Of a DNA stretch of 64,000 bases, positions 8,443-17,098 are shown piece after piece. The stretch is from the NCBI GenBank assembly GCA_045605765.1, contig JAZUQQ010000030.1, forward strand, positions 3,373 to 67,372, read 5' to 3'. The position numbers and the translations under genes were made by a program. The number at the start of each line of letters is the position of its first letter. Within the stretch, counting starts at the first letter, position 1. The notes beneath the pieces are model-generated. The model saw nothing but the letters and a program-made list of their open reading frames with translations. It searched no databases and was not told the origin of the DNA. The stretch is from SIG672 sp045605765 (GTDB lineage: Bacteria > Bacillota > Clostridia > Oscillospirales > CAG-272).

Positions 8443-9390
8443 ATGGCAGATAAGATAGCAACCAGAGAAGCATACGGAAAGGCACTCGTCGCCCTTGCGG
8501 AAAAATATCCGAACTATTTAGTTCTTGACGCAGACCTCGCCGAAGCTACCAAAACGATAGCATTCTCCAAGGCGTATCCTGATAGATTTTTTGATATGGG
8601 TATTGCAGAGGCTAATATGGTAGGCGTTGCGGCAGGACTTTCGACCTGTGGAAAGAAGGTCTTTGCAAACTCCTTTGCCATGTTTGCGGCGGGCAGAGCA
8701 TTTGAACAGGTAAGAAACTCGGTAGCATATCCCGCGCTTAACGTTGCAGTCGTTGGTTCTCACGGCGGGCTTTCAGTAGGCGAGGACGGAGCTACCCATC
8801 AGTGCTGTGAGGACATTGCTCTTATGCGTACTCTCCCCGGAATGACGGTCATAGTGCCTTGCGATGCAAACGAGATGACTCTGGCAGTCGAGGCGATTCT
8901 TAATCACGACGGTCCCGTTTATCTGCGTCTCGGCAGACTTGCCGTTGACGTAGTTACCGACAGCGTTCCTAACTATAAGTTTAAGATCGGAAAGGGATGT
9001 ACCCTTAAAGAGGGAAGCGACGTTACCGTAGTAGCTACGGGTATGATGGTTCAAATGGCTCTTGAAGCCGCCGAAAAGCTCGCCAAAGAGGGAATATCGG
9101 TGAGAGTTATTGATATGCATACGATAAAGCCGCTCGATACAGAGATACTTCTAAAAGCGGCAAAGGAAACGGGTGCTATTGTTACCACCGAGGAGCATAG
9201 CGTTATCGGCGGACTCGGAGCGGCAGTATGTGAATATCTTGCAGAGGCTTGTCCCGTTCCCGTTATACGTCACGGAGTAAACGATGAATTCGGACGCTCG
9301 GGAAAAGCGGCGCTCGTGCTTGAAAAGTACGGACTTACCGCCGACTCGATCGCAGATAAATGCAGAAAAGCGATCGCGCTGAAAAAATAA
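8443..9390 (+). CDS. Transketolase, C-terminal (pyrimidine-binding) subunit
   Basis: 315 residues: a pyrimidine-binding domain (about 5-165, with DADLAEATKT, GIAEANMVG and SHGGLSVGEDG) and a transketolase C-terminal domain (about 185-310). The conserved glutamate of GIAEANM contacts the thiamine diphosphate aminopyrimidine. It needs the N-terminal subunit one base upstream to form the active site. A 1-deoxyxylulose-5-phosphate synthase is unlikely because that enzyme is a single longer chain. A strong terminator follows. Confidence 0.95.
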   Translation: MADKIATREAYGKALVALAEKYPNYLVLDADLAEATKTIAFSKAYPDRFFDMGIAEANMVGVAAGLSTCGKKVFANSFAMFAAGRAFEQVRNSVAYPALNVAVVGSHGGLSVGEDGATHQCCEDIALMRTLPGMTVIVPCDANEMTLAVEAILNHDGPVYLRLGRLAVDVVTDSVPNYKFKIGKGCTLKEGSDVTVVATGMMVQMALEAAEKLAKEGISVRVIDMHTIKPLDTEILLKAAKETGAIVTTEEHSVIGGLGAAVCEYLAEACPVPVIRHGVNDEFGRSGKAALVLEKYGLTADSIADKCRKAIALKK

Positions 9391-9397
9391 ATGAAAT

Positions 9398-9430
9398 AAG
9401 ACCACCGATCAATCGGTGGTCTTGATTTTT
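9398..9430 (+). terminator. Terminator after the transketolase genes
   Basis: A perfect 12-bp stem (9398-9409 with 9412-9423, core ACCACCGAT/ATCGGTGGT) followed by a T-rich tract. Confidence 0.9.
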
Positions 9431-9656
9431 AGTGATGATAATCACGCATTTTAAAGGTGTATTGTCTGAATTTGAGCATATATGCGTGATGCTCTTTGTC
9501 AGTTAGTTTACCTTGTGCGTAAAGTTCCCCAGTTCGCTTTTCGAGTTTAAGTCTCGATGCGTGAGCAAGATCCTTGTAATTGTTCATAAGATACTGATCA
9601 ATATCGTTTATTATAAGGTCAAGCTCTTTTATCGCTTTTGATTTAAAGAAAAACAT
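9429..9656 (-). CDS. Small conserved-looking protein coupled to iorB
   Basis: A 75-residue basic, mostly helical protein that I do not recognise. Its start codon overlaps the iorB stop codon (TAATG), an arrangement that normally means translational coupling, so it is likely expressed. It has an N-terminal FFFKSK, a long predicted helix and no signal peptide, membrane helix or cysteine motif. Its place as the third gene of the iorA-iorB operon is the only functional clue. Confidence 0.6.
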   Translation of the reverse strand: MFFFKSKAIKELDLIINDIDQYLMNNYKDLAHASRLKLEKRTGELYAQGKLTDKEHHAYMLKFRQYTFKMRDYHH

Positions 9657-10228
9657 TATGCGTTGTATCCGAGAGCAAAGGCTTTCTTGTTCATCTCAAC
9701 AAACTTGGGTGCGACCGTGTTCTCGATAGCGGATATCCACTTTTCGTAGGGAATATCGAAATATTTTGCAAGTCTGCCCATAAGCACGATATTGACTGCC
9801 TTGGAGGAGCCTGCCTCGCTTGCGAGTGAGAGTGCATCAAGCGCGTCCGGACTTATTCCGAGAGAGTCGAGCTTTTCGAGTGCATCGTGAGGATATTCGG
9901 AGACTCCCGTTATTACAGGCATGGGATCGATCTCCTGAGTGTTTACTATGATCTTACCGCCGTCTTTTAAGTATGCCGCCCATCTTGCAGCTTCGATCTT
10001 TTCGAAAGAAACGATGAAATCCGCTTCTTTTTCGCATATAATGGGCGAATATACCTTTTCGCCGAATTTAACGTATGTAATAACGCTTCCGCCGCGCTGG
10101 CTCATTCCGTGAACCTCGGAAACCTTTACGTCGTACCCCTCGTCAACGAGGAGTCTACCGAGAAGCTTACTTGCAAGAAGCGATCCCTGACCTCCGACAC
10201 CTGAAATTATAATATTAGTAGTTTTCAT
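9656..10228 (-). CDS. iorB: Indolepyruvate ferredoxin oxidoreductase, beta subunit
   Basis: 190 residues of the 2-oxoacid:ferredoxin oxidoreductase gamma/beta fold, with GVGGQGSLLASKLLG near the N-terminus and MSQRGGSVITYVKFG near residue 45, both characteristic. It partners with IorA to decarboxylate arylpyruvates from aromatic amino acids to aryl-acyl-CoA, passing electrons to ferredoxin. It lies 27 bp after iorA, with AAGGAAAG before its start. Confidence 0.93.
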   Translation of the reverse strand: MKTTNIIISGVGGQGSLLASKLLGRLLVDEGYDVKVSEVHGMSQRGGSVITYVKFGEKVYSPIICEKEADFIVSFEKIEAARWAAYLKDGGKIIVNTQEIDPMPVITGVSEYPHDALEKLDSLGISPDALDALSLASEAGSSKAVNIVLMGRLAKYFDIPYEKWISAIENTVAPKFVEMNKKAFALGYNA

Positions 10229-10255
10229 ATCTGTTACTTTCCTTTCTGTCGAAGA

Positions 10256-11971
10256 TCAGTTGATAGCGTCAAACGCGCAAAGCTGAGTGCATACGCCGCA
10301 ACCAACACAAAGGGTGTTATCAATTACAGCCTTGCCGTTCTTCATACTGATGGCAGGGCAACCGAGTCGCATACAGCTCTTGCAGGAGCGGCACTTGTCG
10401 GCGTCAACTATTACGGGATCCTTGGGTTTTACGTATTTGAGGAGTACGCAAGGACGGCGAGAGATGATGACCGAGGGCTCGTCTGCGGAGAGCTCCTCCT
10501 TAATAGCACTGTCACACGCTTTAAGATCGTAGGGATCGACTACGCGAACACGATTTATTCCGACCGCGTGGCAGAGCGTTTCAAGATCTATCTTGCTTGC
10601 AGGATCGCCCTTGATGTTGTATCCGGTCGTCGGGTTTTGCTGATGTCCGGTCATTCCGGTAATCGAGTTGTCAAGAATGATTACGGTCGAATTAGATCCG
10701 TTATATGCGATGTTTACAAGTCCGGTGATTCCTGAGTGAATAAAGGTGGAATCGCCGATTACGGCAACGCATTTTCCGTCAAAGCCTGCTTTGTTGAAGC
10801 CGTGAAGACCGGAAACTGATGCACCCATACAAAGAGTAGAATCGAGCGCGTTGAGCGGAGCCTGGGCGCCGAGAGTGTAGCATCCAATGTCTCCGAGAAC
10901 GGTTATCTTGTTCTTTGCAAGAATGTAGAACATACCTCTGTGAGGGCAGCCTGCACACATAACGGGCGGACGGACGGGAACGTTCGGGAGCTCTGATGAA
11001 ACACCTGATACATCTGCTCCGAGTGCCTTTGCGATAATAGTCTGTGAAAATTCTCCGATAGGGGAGAAAAGTGATTTTCCTTCTACGATGAGTCCAAGAC
11101 ATTTGCAGAATTCTTCAATAACCGGATCTAGCTCCTCGATAACGATGAGTCTGTCGACCTTCGATGCAAAATCCTTTATCATCTTGGGTGGAAGGGGATT
11201 TATCATTCCCAGTTTGAGTACCGAGTATTTGTCGCCAAATACCTCTTTTACGTATTGATAAGAGGTTCCGGAGGTTATAATTCCTATTGAGGAGTCGCCG
11301 TATTCAACGGTATTTAGTGGTGAGGTCTCTGCATATTCTGCGAGCTTCTTCGTGCGCTCCTCTACGAATGGGTGGCGGAGCTTTGCATAAGCAGGCATCA
11401 TTATGTATTTCTGAGGCTTTTTCTCGTAAGGAGGTAGTGTTCGCTCGGCTCTCTCGCAAAGCTCGGTTATGCTTTGGGAATGGGCTATTCTTGTGCACAT
11501 TCTTATCATTACGGGAGTGTCGAACTGCTCTGAAATGTCAAATGCAAGCTTTGCAAAATTCTTCGCTTCTGACGAATCTGCGGGCTCGAGCATCGGTACC
11601 TTGGAAGCGATCGCGTATCTGCGCGAATCCTGCTCGTTCTGCGAGGAGTGCATTCCGGGGTCGTCAGCAACGCAGATAACTAGACCGCCGTTTACACCCG
11701 TGTACGAGAGAGTAAAGAGCGGGTCTGCCGCTACGTTCATACCAACGTGCTTCATTGCACAGGCGGCACGTGCACCTGCGAGAGATGCGCCGAACGCGGT
11801 TTCAAGGGCGACTTTTTCGTTTGGCGCCCATTCGCAGTATATTTCATTGTATTTTGCGGCAAATTCTGTGATCTCGGTTGAGGGAGTGCCGGGATAGCTC
11901 GATATTACCGAGCAGGAGGCTTCCCAAAGACCTCTCGCAAGGGCTTCGTTTCCTATTAAAAGTTTTTTCAT
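10256..11971 (-). CDS. iorA: Indolepyruvate ferredoxin oxidoreductase, alpha subunit
   Basis: 571 residues: pyrimidine-binding domain (about 1-190), a middle transketolase-C-like domain, a thiamine diphosphate-binding domain (about 330-500, with CAGCPHRGMFY and GDSTFIHSGITGL) and a C-terminal two-cluster ferredoxin domain (CRSCKSCMRLGCP and CVGCGVCTQLC). It oxidatively decarboxylates indolepyruvate and other arylpyruvates with CoA, reducing ferredoxin. The length is at the lower end of the family. The gene leads an operon with iorB and a 75-residue protein and provides reduced ferredoxin for enzymes such as NfnAB. Confidence 0.95.
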   Translation of the reverse strand: MKKLLIGNEALARGLWEASCSVISSYPGTPSTEITEFAAKYNEIYCEWAPNEKVALETAFGASLAGARAACAMKHVGMNVAADPLFTLSYTGVNGGLVICVADDPGMHSSQNEQDSRRYAIASKVPMLEPADSSEAKNFAKLAFDISEQFDTPVMIRMCTRIAHSQSITELCERAERTLPPYEKKPQKYIMMPAYAKLRHPFVEERTKKLAEYAETSPLNTVEYGDSSIGIITSGTSYQYVKEVFGDKYSVLKLGMINPLPPKMIKDFASKVDRLIVIEELDPVIEEFCKCLGLIVEGKSLFSPIGEFSQTIIAKALGADVSGVSSELPNVPVRPPVMCAGCPHRGMFYILAKNKITVLGDIGCYTLGAQAPLNALDSTLCMGASVSGLHGFNKAGFDGKCVAVIGDSTFIHSGITGLVNIAYNGSNSTVIILDNSITGMTGHQQNPTTGYNIKGDPASKIDLETLCHAVGINRVRVVDPYDLKACDSAIKEELSADEPSVIISRRPCVLLKYVKPKDPVIVDADKCRSCKSCMRLGCPAISMKNGKAVIDNTLCVGCGVCTQLCAFDAIN

Positions 11972-12053
11972 AGTGATTTATCGGAATAAAATTCCTGTCC
12001 TTTCTGCCTTGCGGCGTTTCGTTTAATATTTTAAATTGTCAAAGTAAAAGCTA

Positions 12054-12082
12054 TTGACAAAAAGATTTTAAGTTGTTATAAT
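12054..12082 (+). promoter_or_regulatory. Promoter of the amidohydrolase gene
   Basis: TTGACA (12054-12059), a 17-bp spacer and TATAAT (12077-12082), 37 bp before the start codon. Confidence 0.8.
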
Positions 12083-12119
12083 TATAAAAGAACTTTGAGA
12101 GCTTGAAGGCGAAACTGTA

Positions 12120-12935
12120 ATGATAATTGATTTTCATACTCATATTTTTCCCGACCGTATAGCAGAGAAAACTATCAAAATGCTATCTGAAAAGGCGGGA
12201 TTTCCGAATTATCTAGATGCAAGAGCCGAGAGTCTTCTTTCGTCGATGAAGTCAGGCGGCATAGATAAATCGGTTCTGCTTCCCGCACTGACTGCACCTA
12301 AGCAGTTTGATTCGGTTAACCGATATACGCTTGAAACTGCCGGGGCGAGCGAGGGAAGACTGATACCGTTCGGTGGGATACACCCAGACTGCGACGACGT
12401 TTCACAAAAGATAAAATTTCTCGCAGATAGCGGATTTTACGGAATAAAGCTTCACCCTGACTATCAGGCTACCTATATCGACGATGAAAAGTATGTAAAT
12501 ATTATAACGCTTGCCGTAAAAAACGGAATTGCAGTAACGATACACGCCGGAGTTGACTGTGGACTGCCGGATCCTGTGCACTGTCCGCCTGAACGCTCCT
12601 GCAAAATGCTCGAAAGAGTTTTTGCGGCAACGCAGGGATACGAAAAGAAAATCGTGCTTGCTCATATGGGCGGTTATATGCAGGGAGAGGACGTGCTTTC
12701 TCTTTTGTGCGGGGCAGATGTCTTTTTCGATACGGGATTTACGCTTTTCGAAAAGGATATAGAGATGACGCGCAAAATAATAGAAAGGCATGGCGCGGAC
12801 AATGTTTTGTTCGCTACCGATTCTCCGTGGGCTCCTCAGAGTGATTACCTAGAAGCGCTTAAAAATCTCGAGCTTGGTGAGAGCAATACTAAAAGGATAC
12901 TCGGCGGAAATGCCGCGAAGCTTCTCGGCTTGTAA
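12120..12935 (+). CDS. Amidohydrolase-superfamily protein (metal-dependent TIM barrel)
   Basis: 271 residues of the amidohydrolase-2 type. The metal ligands are visible: HTH (residues 6-8, in DFHTHIFP), the IHAG histidine (about 141), LAHMGG (about 181) and the aspartate of ATDSPW (about 236). GIKLHPDYQ is also typical. Members hydrolyse or decarboxylate varied cyclic or aromatic substrates; nothing here fixes the substrate. It has its own consensus promoter. A 120-bp AT-rich gap separates it from the yerC-like gene. Confidence 0.85.
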   Translation: MIIDFHTHIFPDRIAEKTIKMLSEKAGFPNYLDARAESLLSSMKSGGIDKSVLLPALTAPKQFDSVNRYTLETAGASEGRLIPFGGIHPDCDDVSQKIKFLADSGFYGIKLHPDYQATYIDDEKYVNIITLAVKNGIAVTIHAGVDCGLPDPVHCPPERSCKMLERVFAATQGYEKKIVLAHMGGYMQGEDVLSLLCGADVFFDTGFTLFEKDIEMTRKIIERHGADNVLFATDSPWAPQSDYLEALKNLELGESNTKRILGGNAAKLLGL

Positions 12936-13054
12936 AAATCATTTACCATTATAACAGAGATCAACGTGAATTTCAATAGTTTTTAAATAAAAACCGCATA
13001 TTTTGCGATGTTAAAATATAGCAAATACAAATAAAAGCAAGGATGGTTTATAAA

Positions 13055-13354
13055 ATGTTAAGTCAACACAAGGAAAGAGATACGACACTTCTTTTCAAAA
13101 CGCTCGCAAAGCTCAAAAATGAGGAGGAATTCCGTATGTTTTTCGAGGATCTGTGCACGTATAAAGAGATTGAGCAGATGACACAGCGTCTTGAAAGCGC
13201 GTGTTATCTTCTTGACGGAGAAACATACTCTTATATAATTGACGAGACTAAGATCTCGTCGGCAACGCTTAGCCGTATTTCGAGATGTATCCAACACGGA
13301 AGCGGAGGATATAATAAGCTTTTAGTTGATATCCGCGAAGAAGAGGACGATTAA
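13055..13354 (+). CDS. yerC: TrpR-like YerC/YecD-family DNA-binding protein
   Basis: 99 residues with a Trp-repressor-like helix-turn-helix (EEFRMFFEDLCTYKEIEQM and SSATLSRISRCIQHGSGGY). This is the TrpR-related YerC/YecD family found across Firmicutes, whose target is unknown. I chose the ATG at 13055 because AAGGATGG is well placed before it; an in-frame ATG at 13043 lies inside that Shine-Dalgarno sequence. An inverted repeat and a tRNA gene follow within 50 bp. Confidence 0.85.
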   Translation: MLSQHKERDTTLLFKTLAKLKNEEEFRMFFEDLCTYKEIEQMTQRLESACYLLDGETYSYIIDETKISSATLSRISRCIQHGSGGYNKLLVDIREEEDD

Positions 13355-13360
13355 TAGGTA

Positions 13361-13389
13361 ATCGACAGCCGCTAAAAATGGCTGTCGAT
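13361..13389 (+). other. Hairpin between yerC and tRNA-Arg
   Basis: A perfect 10-bp stem, ATCGACAGCC (13361-13370) with GGCTGTCGAT (13380-13389) and a 9-nt loop. There is no T-run behind it, so it may be a weak terminator or a processing signal ahead of the tRNA, whose 5' end is 8 nt downstream. Confidence 0.5.
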
Positions 13390-13397
13390 GTAAATTT

Positions 13398-13471
13398 CTG
13401 CTCGTAGCGTAGCTGGATAACGCACAAGACTCCGACTCTTGAGATCGCAGGTTCAAATCCTGTCGGGCAGG
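13398..13471 (+). tRNA. tRNA-Arg, anticodon CCG
   Basis: A complete cloverleaf of 74 nt: acceptor stem CTGCTCG/CGGGCAG, D stem GCGT/ACGC, anticodon stem CAAGA/TCTTG with loop CTCCGAC (anticodon CCG, reading CGG), and T arm GCAGG-TTCAAAT-CCTGT. CCA is not encoded. A strong terminator starts 7 nt downstream. No promoter is obvious, so it may be co-transcribed with the yerC-like gene. Confidence 0.92.
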
Positions 13472-13477
13472 TGAAAA

Positions 13478-13512
13478 ACACGGATACGGAGATGCCGTAT
13501 CCGTGTTTTTTT
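13478..13512 (+). terminator. Terminator after tRNA-Arg(CCG)
   Basis: A perfect 12-bp stem, ACACGGATACGG (13478-13489) with CCGTATCCGTGT (13495-13506), followed by seven T residues. Confidence 0.9.
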
Positions 13513-13611
13513 CTCTTACTTCAAAATGAAAAATCTCGCAATTTCGCGAAGCGAATTTGCTAATTTGCGCAAAGTGGGTAAACGATAAAGGTGAACGTAG
13601 GCGCAAATTTA

Positions 13612-13634
13612 GGTTCAGAATCCTGTCGGGCAGG
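13612..13634 (+). repeat. Partial copy of the 3' end of tRNA-Arg(CCG)
   Basis: The 23-nt stretch from GGTTCAGAATCC to GGGCAGG repeats the T arm and acceptor 3' side of the tRNA at 13450-13471 with one extra G. The rest of the tRNA is absent. Such partial duplication is the usual trace of site-specific integration at a tRNA gene, or of a deleted tandem tRNA. The 105 bp before it (13507-13611) carry GC-rich, imperfect inverted repeats and no gene. Confidence 0.75.
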
Positions 13635-13638
13635 AGTA

Positions 13639-14502
13639 TTATTTTTTTTCTTTCACCTTGTTCTCCGCGGCGACGAGGGTGTTTTGTAAAAGCATAGTTA
13701 TCGTCATAGGTCCAACTCCGCCGGGAACGGGAGTTATGTAAGATGCTTTTTCGGAAACGGTGGCAAAATCAACGTCACCCGTGAGCTTGCCGTCTGCACG
13801 GCGATTCATTCCGACGTCGATAACGACTGCGCCGTCCTTGACCATATCTCCCGTGATGAAATCGGCTTTGCCGATAGCAACTACGAGAATGTCAGCGCGG
13901 CGGGTGACCTCGGCGAGATCTTTCGTGCGCGAATGACAGACTGTGACAGTTCCGTTTGCTTGAAGCAGAAGCATTGCCATAGGCTTGCCTACGATGTTGC
14001 TTCGTCCGACGACTACACATTCCTTGCCGGAGATGTCGATACCGCTCTCTCGAAGTAGTACCATAACGCCTGCGGGAGTGCAGGGAAGAAAGCTGTAATT
14101 TCCAATCATAATGCGTCCGACGTTCGATTCGTGGAAGGCATCAACATCCTTGTCGGGTGAGATGCGCGCAATCACCTCTTCGCTATCAAGATGCCTCGGG
14201 AGAGGGAGCTGAACGAGAATTCCGTGTACGCTGTCGTCGGCGTTGAGCTTATCGATAAGAGCGTTGAGCTCCTCACGCGTGGTGCTTTCGGGAAGCTCGT
14301 AAACATTTGAATTAAATCCGACCTGCTCACAACCGAGCTTCTTGTTGCGTACGTAAACCTTAGACGCAGGATCCTCGCCCACGATTATTACTGAAAGACC
14401 GGGAGCAAATCCGTGTGCCTTCTTGAATTCCTCTGTTTCATGTGATATTTTTACTCGGCAAGAAGCACTTATCGCCTTGCCATCAATGATTTTTGCTGAC
14501 AT
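13639..14502 (-). CDS. folD: Bifunctional methylenetetrahydrofolate dehydrogenase/methenyl-THF cyclohydrolase
   Basis: 287 residues, full-length FolD. Visible signatures are YVRNKKLGCEQVG (about 50-62, with the catalytic lysine), QLPLPRHLD, the dinucleotide-binding VVGRSNIVGKPMAMLL (about 165-180) and PVPGGVGPMTITML near the end. It interconverts methylene-, methenyl- and formyl-THF, giving one-carbon units for purines and formyl-Met. It lies 21 bp after lgt and probably shares its transcript. AAAGGA precedes the start. It belongs to the same folate economy as folT-folC at 54-56 kb. Confidence 0.97.
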   Translation of the reverse strand: MSAKIIDGKAISASCRVKISHETEEFKKAHGFAPGLSVIIVGEDPASKVYVRNKKLGCEQVGFNSNVYELPESTTREELNALIDKLNADDSVHGILVQLPLPRHLDSEEVIARISPDKDVDAFHESNVGRIMIGNYSFLPCTPAGVMVLLRESGIDISGKECVVVGRSNIVGKPMAMLLLQANGTVTVCHSRTKDLAEVTRRADILVVAIGKADFITGDMVKDGAVVIDVGMNRRADGKLTGDVDFATVSEKASYITPVPGGVGPMTITMLLQNTLVAAENKVKEKK

Positions 14503-14523
14503 TTTGTTTTTCCTTTCACATTC

Positions 14524-15744
14524 TTAGTGGTTTTCTGTGTCATTTGTTTCTTTAGAGACCTCTTCGGCGGTCTCTTCCATCTTGACTTCTTCGGTAGCTT
14601 TGTTATCTTCCTCTTCGAAAGCTTCCTGTGATGAATCTTCGGACATTATCTGTTCTTCTGCCGTATTTTGCTTTATATCCGTAGGGGCTTCGGAATTTTC
14701 GTGGTCATTCTCGGCTTGGAAAGCATTCTCCGATTGAGTCTCCGATGTCTTTTCCGCGGTAGTAATGGGTTCTTCCGACTCCGTTTTTTCTTCATTCTTT
14801 GCAGATTTTTTAACGTAAAGGATATTCATATCGTAGTCGTAGTCTGGGTCAATGCCGTCAGCAACTTCCAGAGAAATGTATTTGCTCGAATTTGCGGTAT
14901 AGATGCATCGTGCAACGTGGCGAGTCTTGTTCTTAATAAAGAAAAGTATAAGGAGTATAAGGGAAGCGATGAACAGAGCAGCGGCAAGCACCTGAGAAAT
15001 TCTGAAATCTCCGAGCCACAGGCTATCCTGTCTGAGACCCTCGATAAAGAAGCGTCCGAGTCCGTACCACGAGACTGCCATAAGAAATATCTGCCCGTCG
15101 AATTTTCTCTTTTTAAAAATAACGGTCAAAATAATAGATCCAATAAGATTCCAGAGCGATTCATAAAGAAATGTCGGGTGTACCTCGGTAAAGGAGAGCC
15201 CCGATTCGCTTGAAAGTCTCATACGGCAGAACCAAGTCGTTTCCGAGCCGTATGCTTCCATATTGAAGAAGTTGCCCCATCTTCCGATAGCCTGAGCGAG
15301 TAGGACTCCGGGAAAAGCACAATCGAGCATAGTGGGTATCCGAATCTTCTTGATTTTCAGAGCGACGATGGCGCCGATAACTCCGAAAATCAGTCCGCCG
15401 TATATGGCAAGACCGCCTTCCCAAATTGCGATAACGTCCATAAAGTCGGTATAATTTTGCGGTCTTTCAAGCCAGTCGAAAAATACGTAGTAAAGACGCG
15501 CGCCGATAACTCCGGGGATTATTGACGAAAGCGCTATGTCGATAATGTCGTCAAATATGAGTCCGTGGCGGCGAGCGTGAAGATATGTATAAACGGCTGC
15601 GGCCACCATTCCGCAGACGATTATAAGTCCGTACCACTTGATCTCAATATTGCCAAGGGTGATGGCGGTACTGTTAATGTGAAAATCCCCGATTCCCAGC
15701 CCCGGGAAGCCCATATAGTAGTAAAGAAGTGCAAAAGGTGACAT
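14524..15744 (-). CDS. lgt: Prolipoprotein diacylglyceryl transferase with a long acidic C-terminal tail
   Basis: 406 residues. The first 270 or so form the seven-helix Lgt membrane enzyme, with the signature GRWGNFFNMEAYG (about 147-159) and an arginine-containing HPTFLYES motif. It transfers diacylglycerol from phosphatidylglycerol to the lipobox cysteine of lipoprotein precursors. Residues from about 275 on are an additional hydrophilic region, very rich in Glu, Ser and Thr over the last 100, absent from standard Lgt (about 270-290 residues). The tail should lie in the cytoplasm or outside depending on topology. One potential client lipoprotein lies at 61997-62353. Confidence 0.93.
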   Translation of the reverse strand: MSPFALLYYYMGFPGLGIGDFHINSTAITLGNIEIKWYGLIIVCGMVAAAVYTYLHARRHGLIFDDIIDIALSSIIPGVIGARLYYVFFDWLERPQNYTDFMDVIAIWEGGLAIYGGLIFGVIGAIVALKIKKIRIPTMLDCAFPGVLLAQAIGRWGNFFNMEAYGSETTWFCRMRLSSESGLSFTEVHPTFLYESLWNLIGSIILTVIFKKRKFDGQIFLMAVSWYGLGRFFIEGLRQDSLWLGDFRISQVLAAALFIASLILLILFFIKNKTRHVARCIYTANSSKYISLEVADGIDPDYDYDMNILYVKKSAKNEEKTESEEPITTAEKTSETQSENAFQAENDHENSEAPTDIKQNTAEEQIMSEDSSQEAFEEEDNKATEEVKMEETAEEVSKETNDTENH

Positions 15745-15798
15745 TTTTTCTACCGTTATCCGATAAAATACCGAATTCCTTTCCTTTGTTTTATCTTT

Positions 15799-17097
15799 TT
15801 AATCCTGTGGAAAAATAGTTGCAAGGGTGTAATATTTTTCTTTAAACATAGAAGTGAGAGCTTTGTTTATGTCATCGAGCGTGATCTTTTCAAAGGTATC
15901 GATATAATCGAAAATATCGTAATCTTCCATAATAAACGAAAGAAATTCGTTTGCTATGCTTCCGACTGAATCGAATATTCCGATAAGCTCTCCATATGTG
16001 GATCTTAGAACCTGTTTGAATGTTTCATGCGAAATACCGTTTTTCTTCGTTTCTTGGACGTACCCCGTAAATCTTTTAAAGACCTCTTCGGGATCGTCCG
16101 ATTCTCCGTGAAACTCTATAAACGAGAATGCGCGGGTATGGTCTACGTAAACCGAAAGAGGATTTCGTATGAGTCCTTCCTCATAAAGAGAAAGCGAAAG
16201 TTCGGAGCTGTCGCCTAAAAGACATTCTGCGAGAGTCTCCATAATTACGCGCTTTTTGAGGCGTTCTGCCGCGTTCTGTGAGATGTCGATGTCTTTAATA
16301 CCTACTGCGAATATAGGCTTTGAGACTTGCATTTTCCGCGTGAAGCGTGGATTCAGGACCTCGTTTGGCTCTTTTCCGGTCGACCATACACTTTCAATAC
16401 TTGTTTCAGGTGCTTTTTTCAGCACCTTATCACAAGTCTCGATAACCTCGTTTATATCAATGTTTCCGCATACGCAGAGAGCCATGTTATTAAGGTTATA
16501 AAAAGTATTGTAGCATTTATAAAGAATTTCCGGAGTTATTTGGGAAATTGATTTTACCGTTCCTACGATCTCTTTTCTCACATTGTTTGAACGGTACATA
16601 GATTTGACCATCCCTTGAAAGAGTGCATCGTGTACGTTATCCTCATACATTCTTATCTCTTGCCCTATGATCCCTTGTTCCTTGGCGATGTTTTCGACCG
16701 TAAAATATGGTGAGGTGACACCGCCAAGCAGTATTTCAAGTGACTTTTTAAAATTTTCTGTACACGAGAAGAGATACATCGTGTGCAGAAAAGAGGTATA
16801 TGCGTTTGCAGAAGCGCCCGTGTGCGCGAATTTTTCAAAAAGATCTTCGCCGTCCTCGCTCTCGAACATTTTGTGTTCAAGAAAGTGCGCGATACCGTCG
16901 GGAACGGATATAAAATCAGAGTCTGAGGCTGTACGAAAGCAGTTGTCAACAGAGCCGTAGCGTGTTCCGAAAATAGCGTAAGCGGTAGTTAGGTCCTTCG
17001 GGAAAATATATACAGTAAGGCCGCTATCATGTTTGAAATAATAGTATTTTTCGCCGAGCTTTTTATTTTCGCGGACTTTTAAATCGTTTAAGGTCAT
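15799..17097 (-). CDS. M16-family zinc peptidase (YmfH-like)
   Basis: 432 residues from the ATG at 17097, which has AAGGGG in front and starts 1 nt after the stop of the upstream partner; a frame 8 codons longer is open but less well placed. It has the inverted zinc motif HFLEH (about residue 65, in GIAHFLEHKMFE) and the downstream glutamate region typical of active M16 peptidases. It forms a pair with the next gene like YmfF/YmfH of Bacillus, a pair often annotated as associated with EF-P modification. Its exact substrate is not known. Confidence 0.88.
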   Translation of the reverse strand: MTLNDLKVRENKKLGEKYYYFKHDSGLTVYIFPKDLTTAYAIFGTRYGSVDNCFRTASDSDFISVPDGIAHFLEHKMFESEDGEDLFEKFAHTGASANAYTSFLHTMYLFSCTENFKKSLEILLGGVTSPYFTVENIAKEQGIIGQEIRMYEDNVHDALFQGMVKSMYRSNNVRKEIVGTVKSISQITPEILYKCYNTFYNLNNMALCVCGNIDINEVIETCDKVLKKAPETSIESVWSTGKEPNEVLNPRFTRKMQVSKPIFAVGIKDIDISQNAAERLKKRVIMETLAECLLGDSSELSLSLYEEGLIRNPLSVYVDHTRAFSFIEFHGESDDPEEVFKRFTGYVQETKKNGISHETFKQVLRSTYGELIGIFDSVGSIANEFLSFIMEDYDIFDYIDTFEKITLDDINKALTSMFKEKYYTLATIFPQD

Positions 17098-17098
17098 T

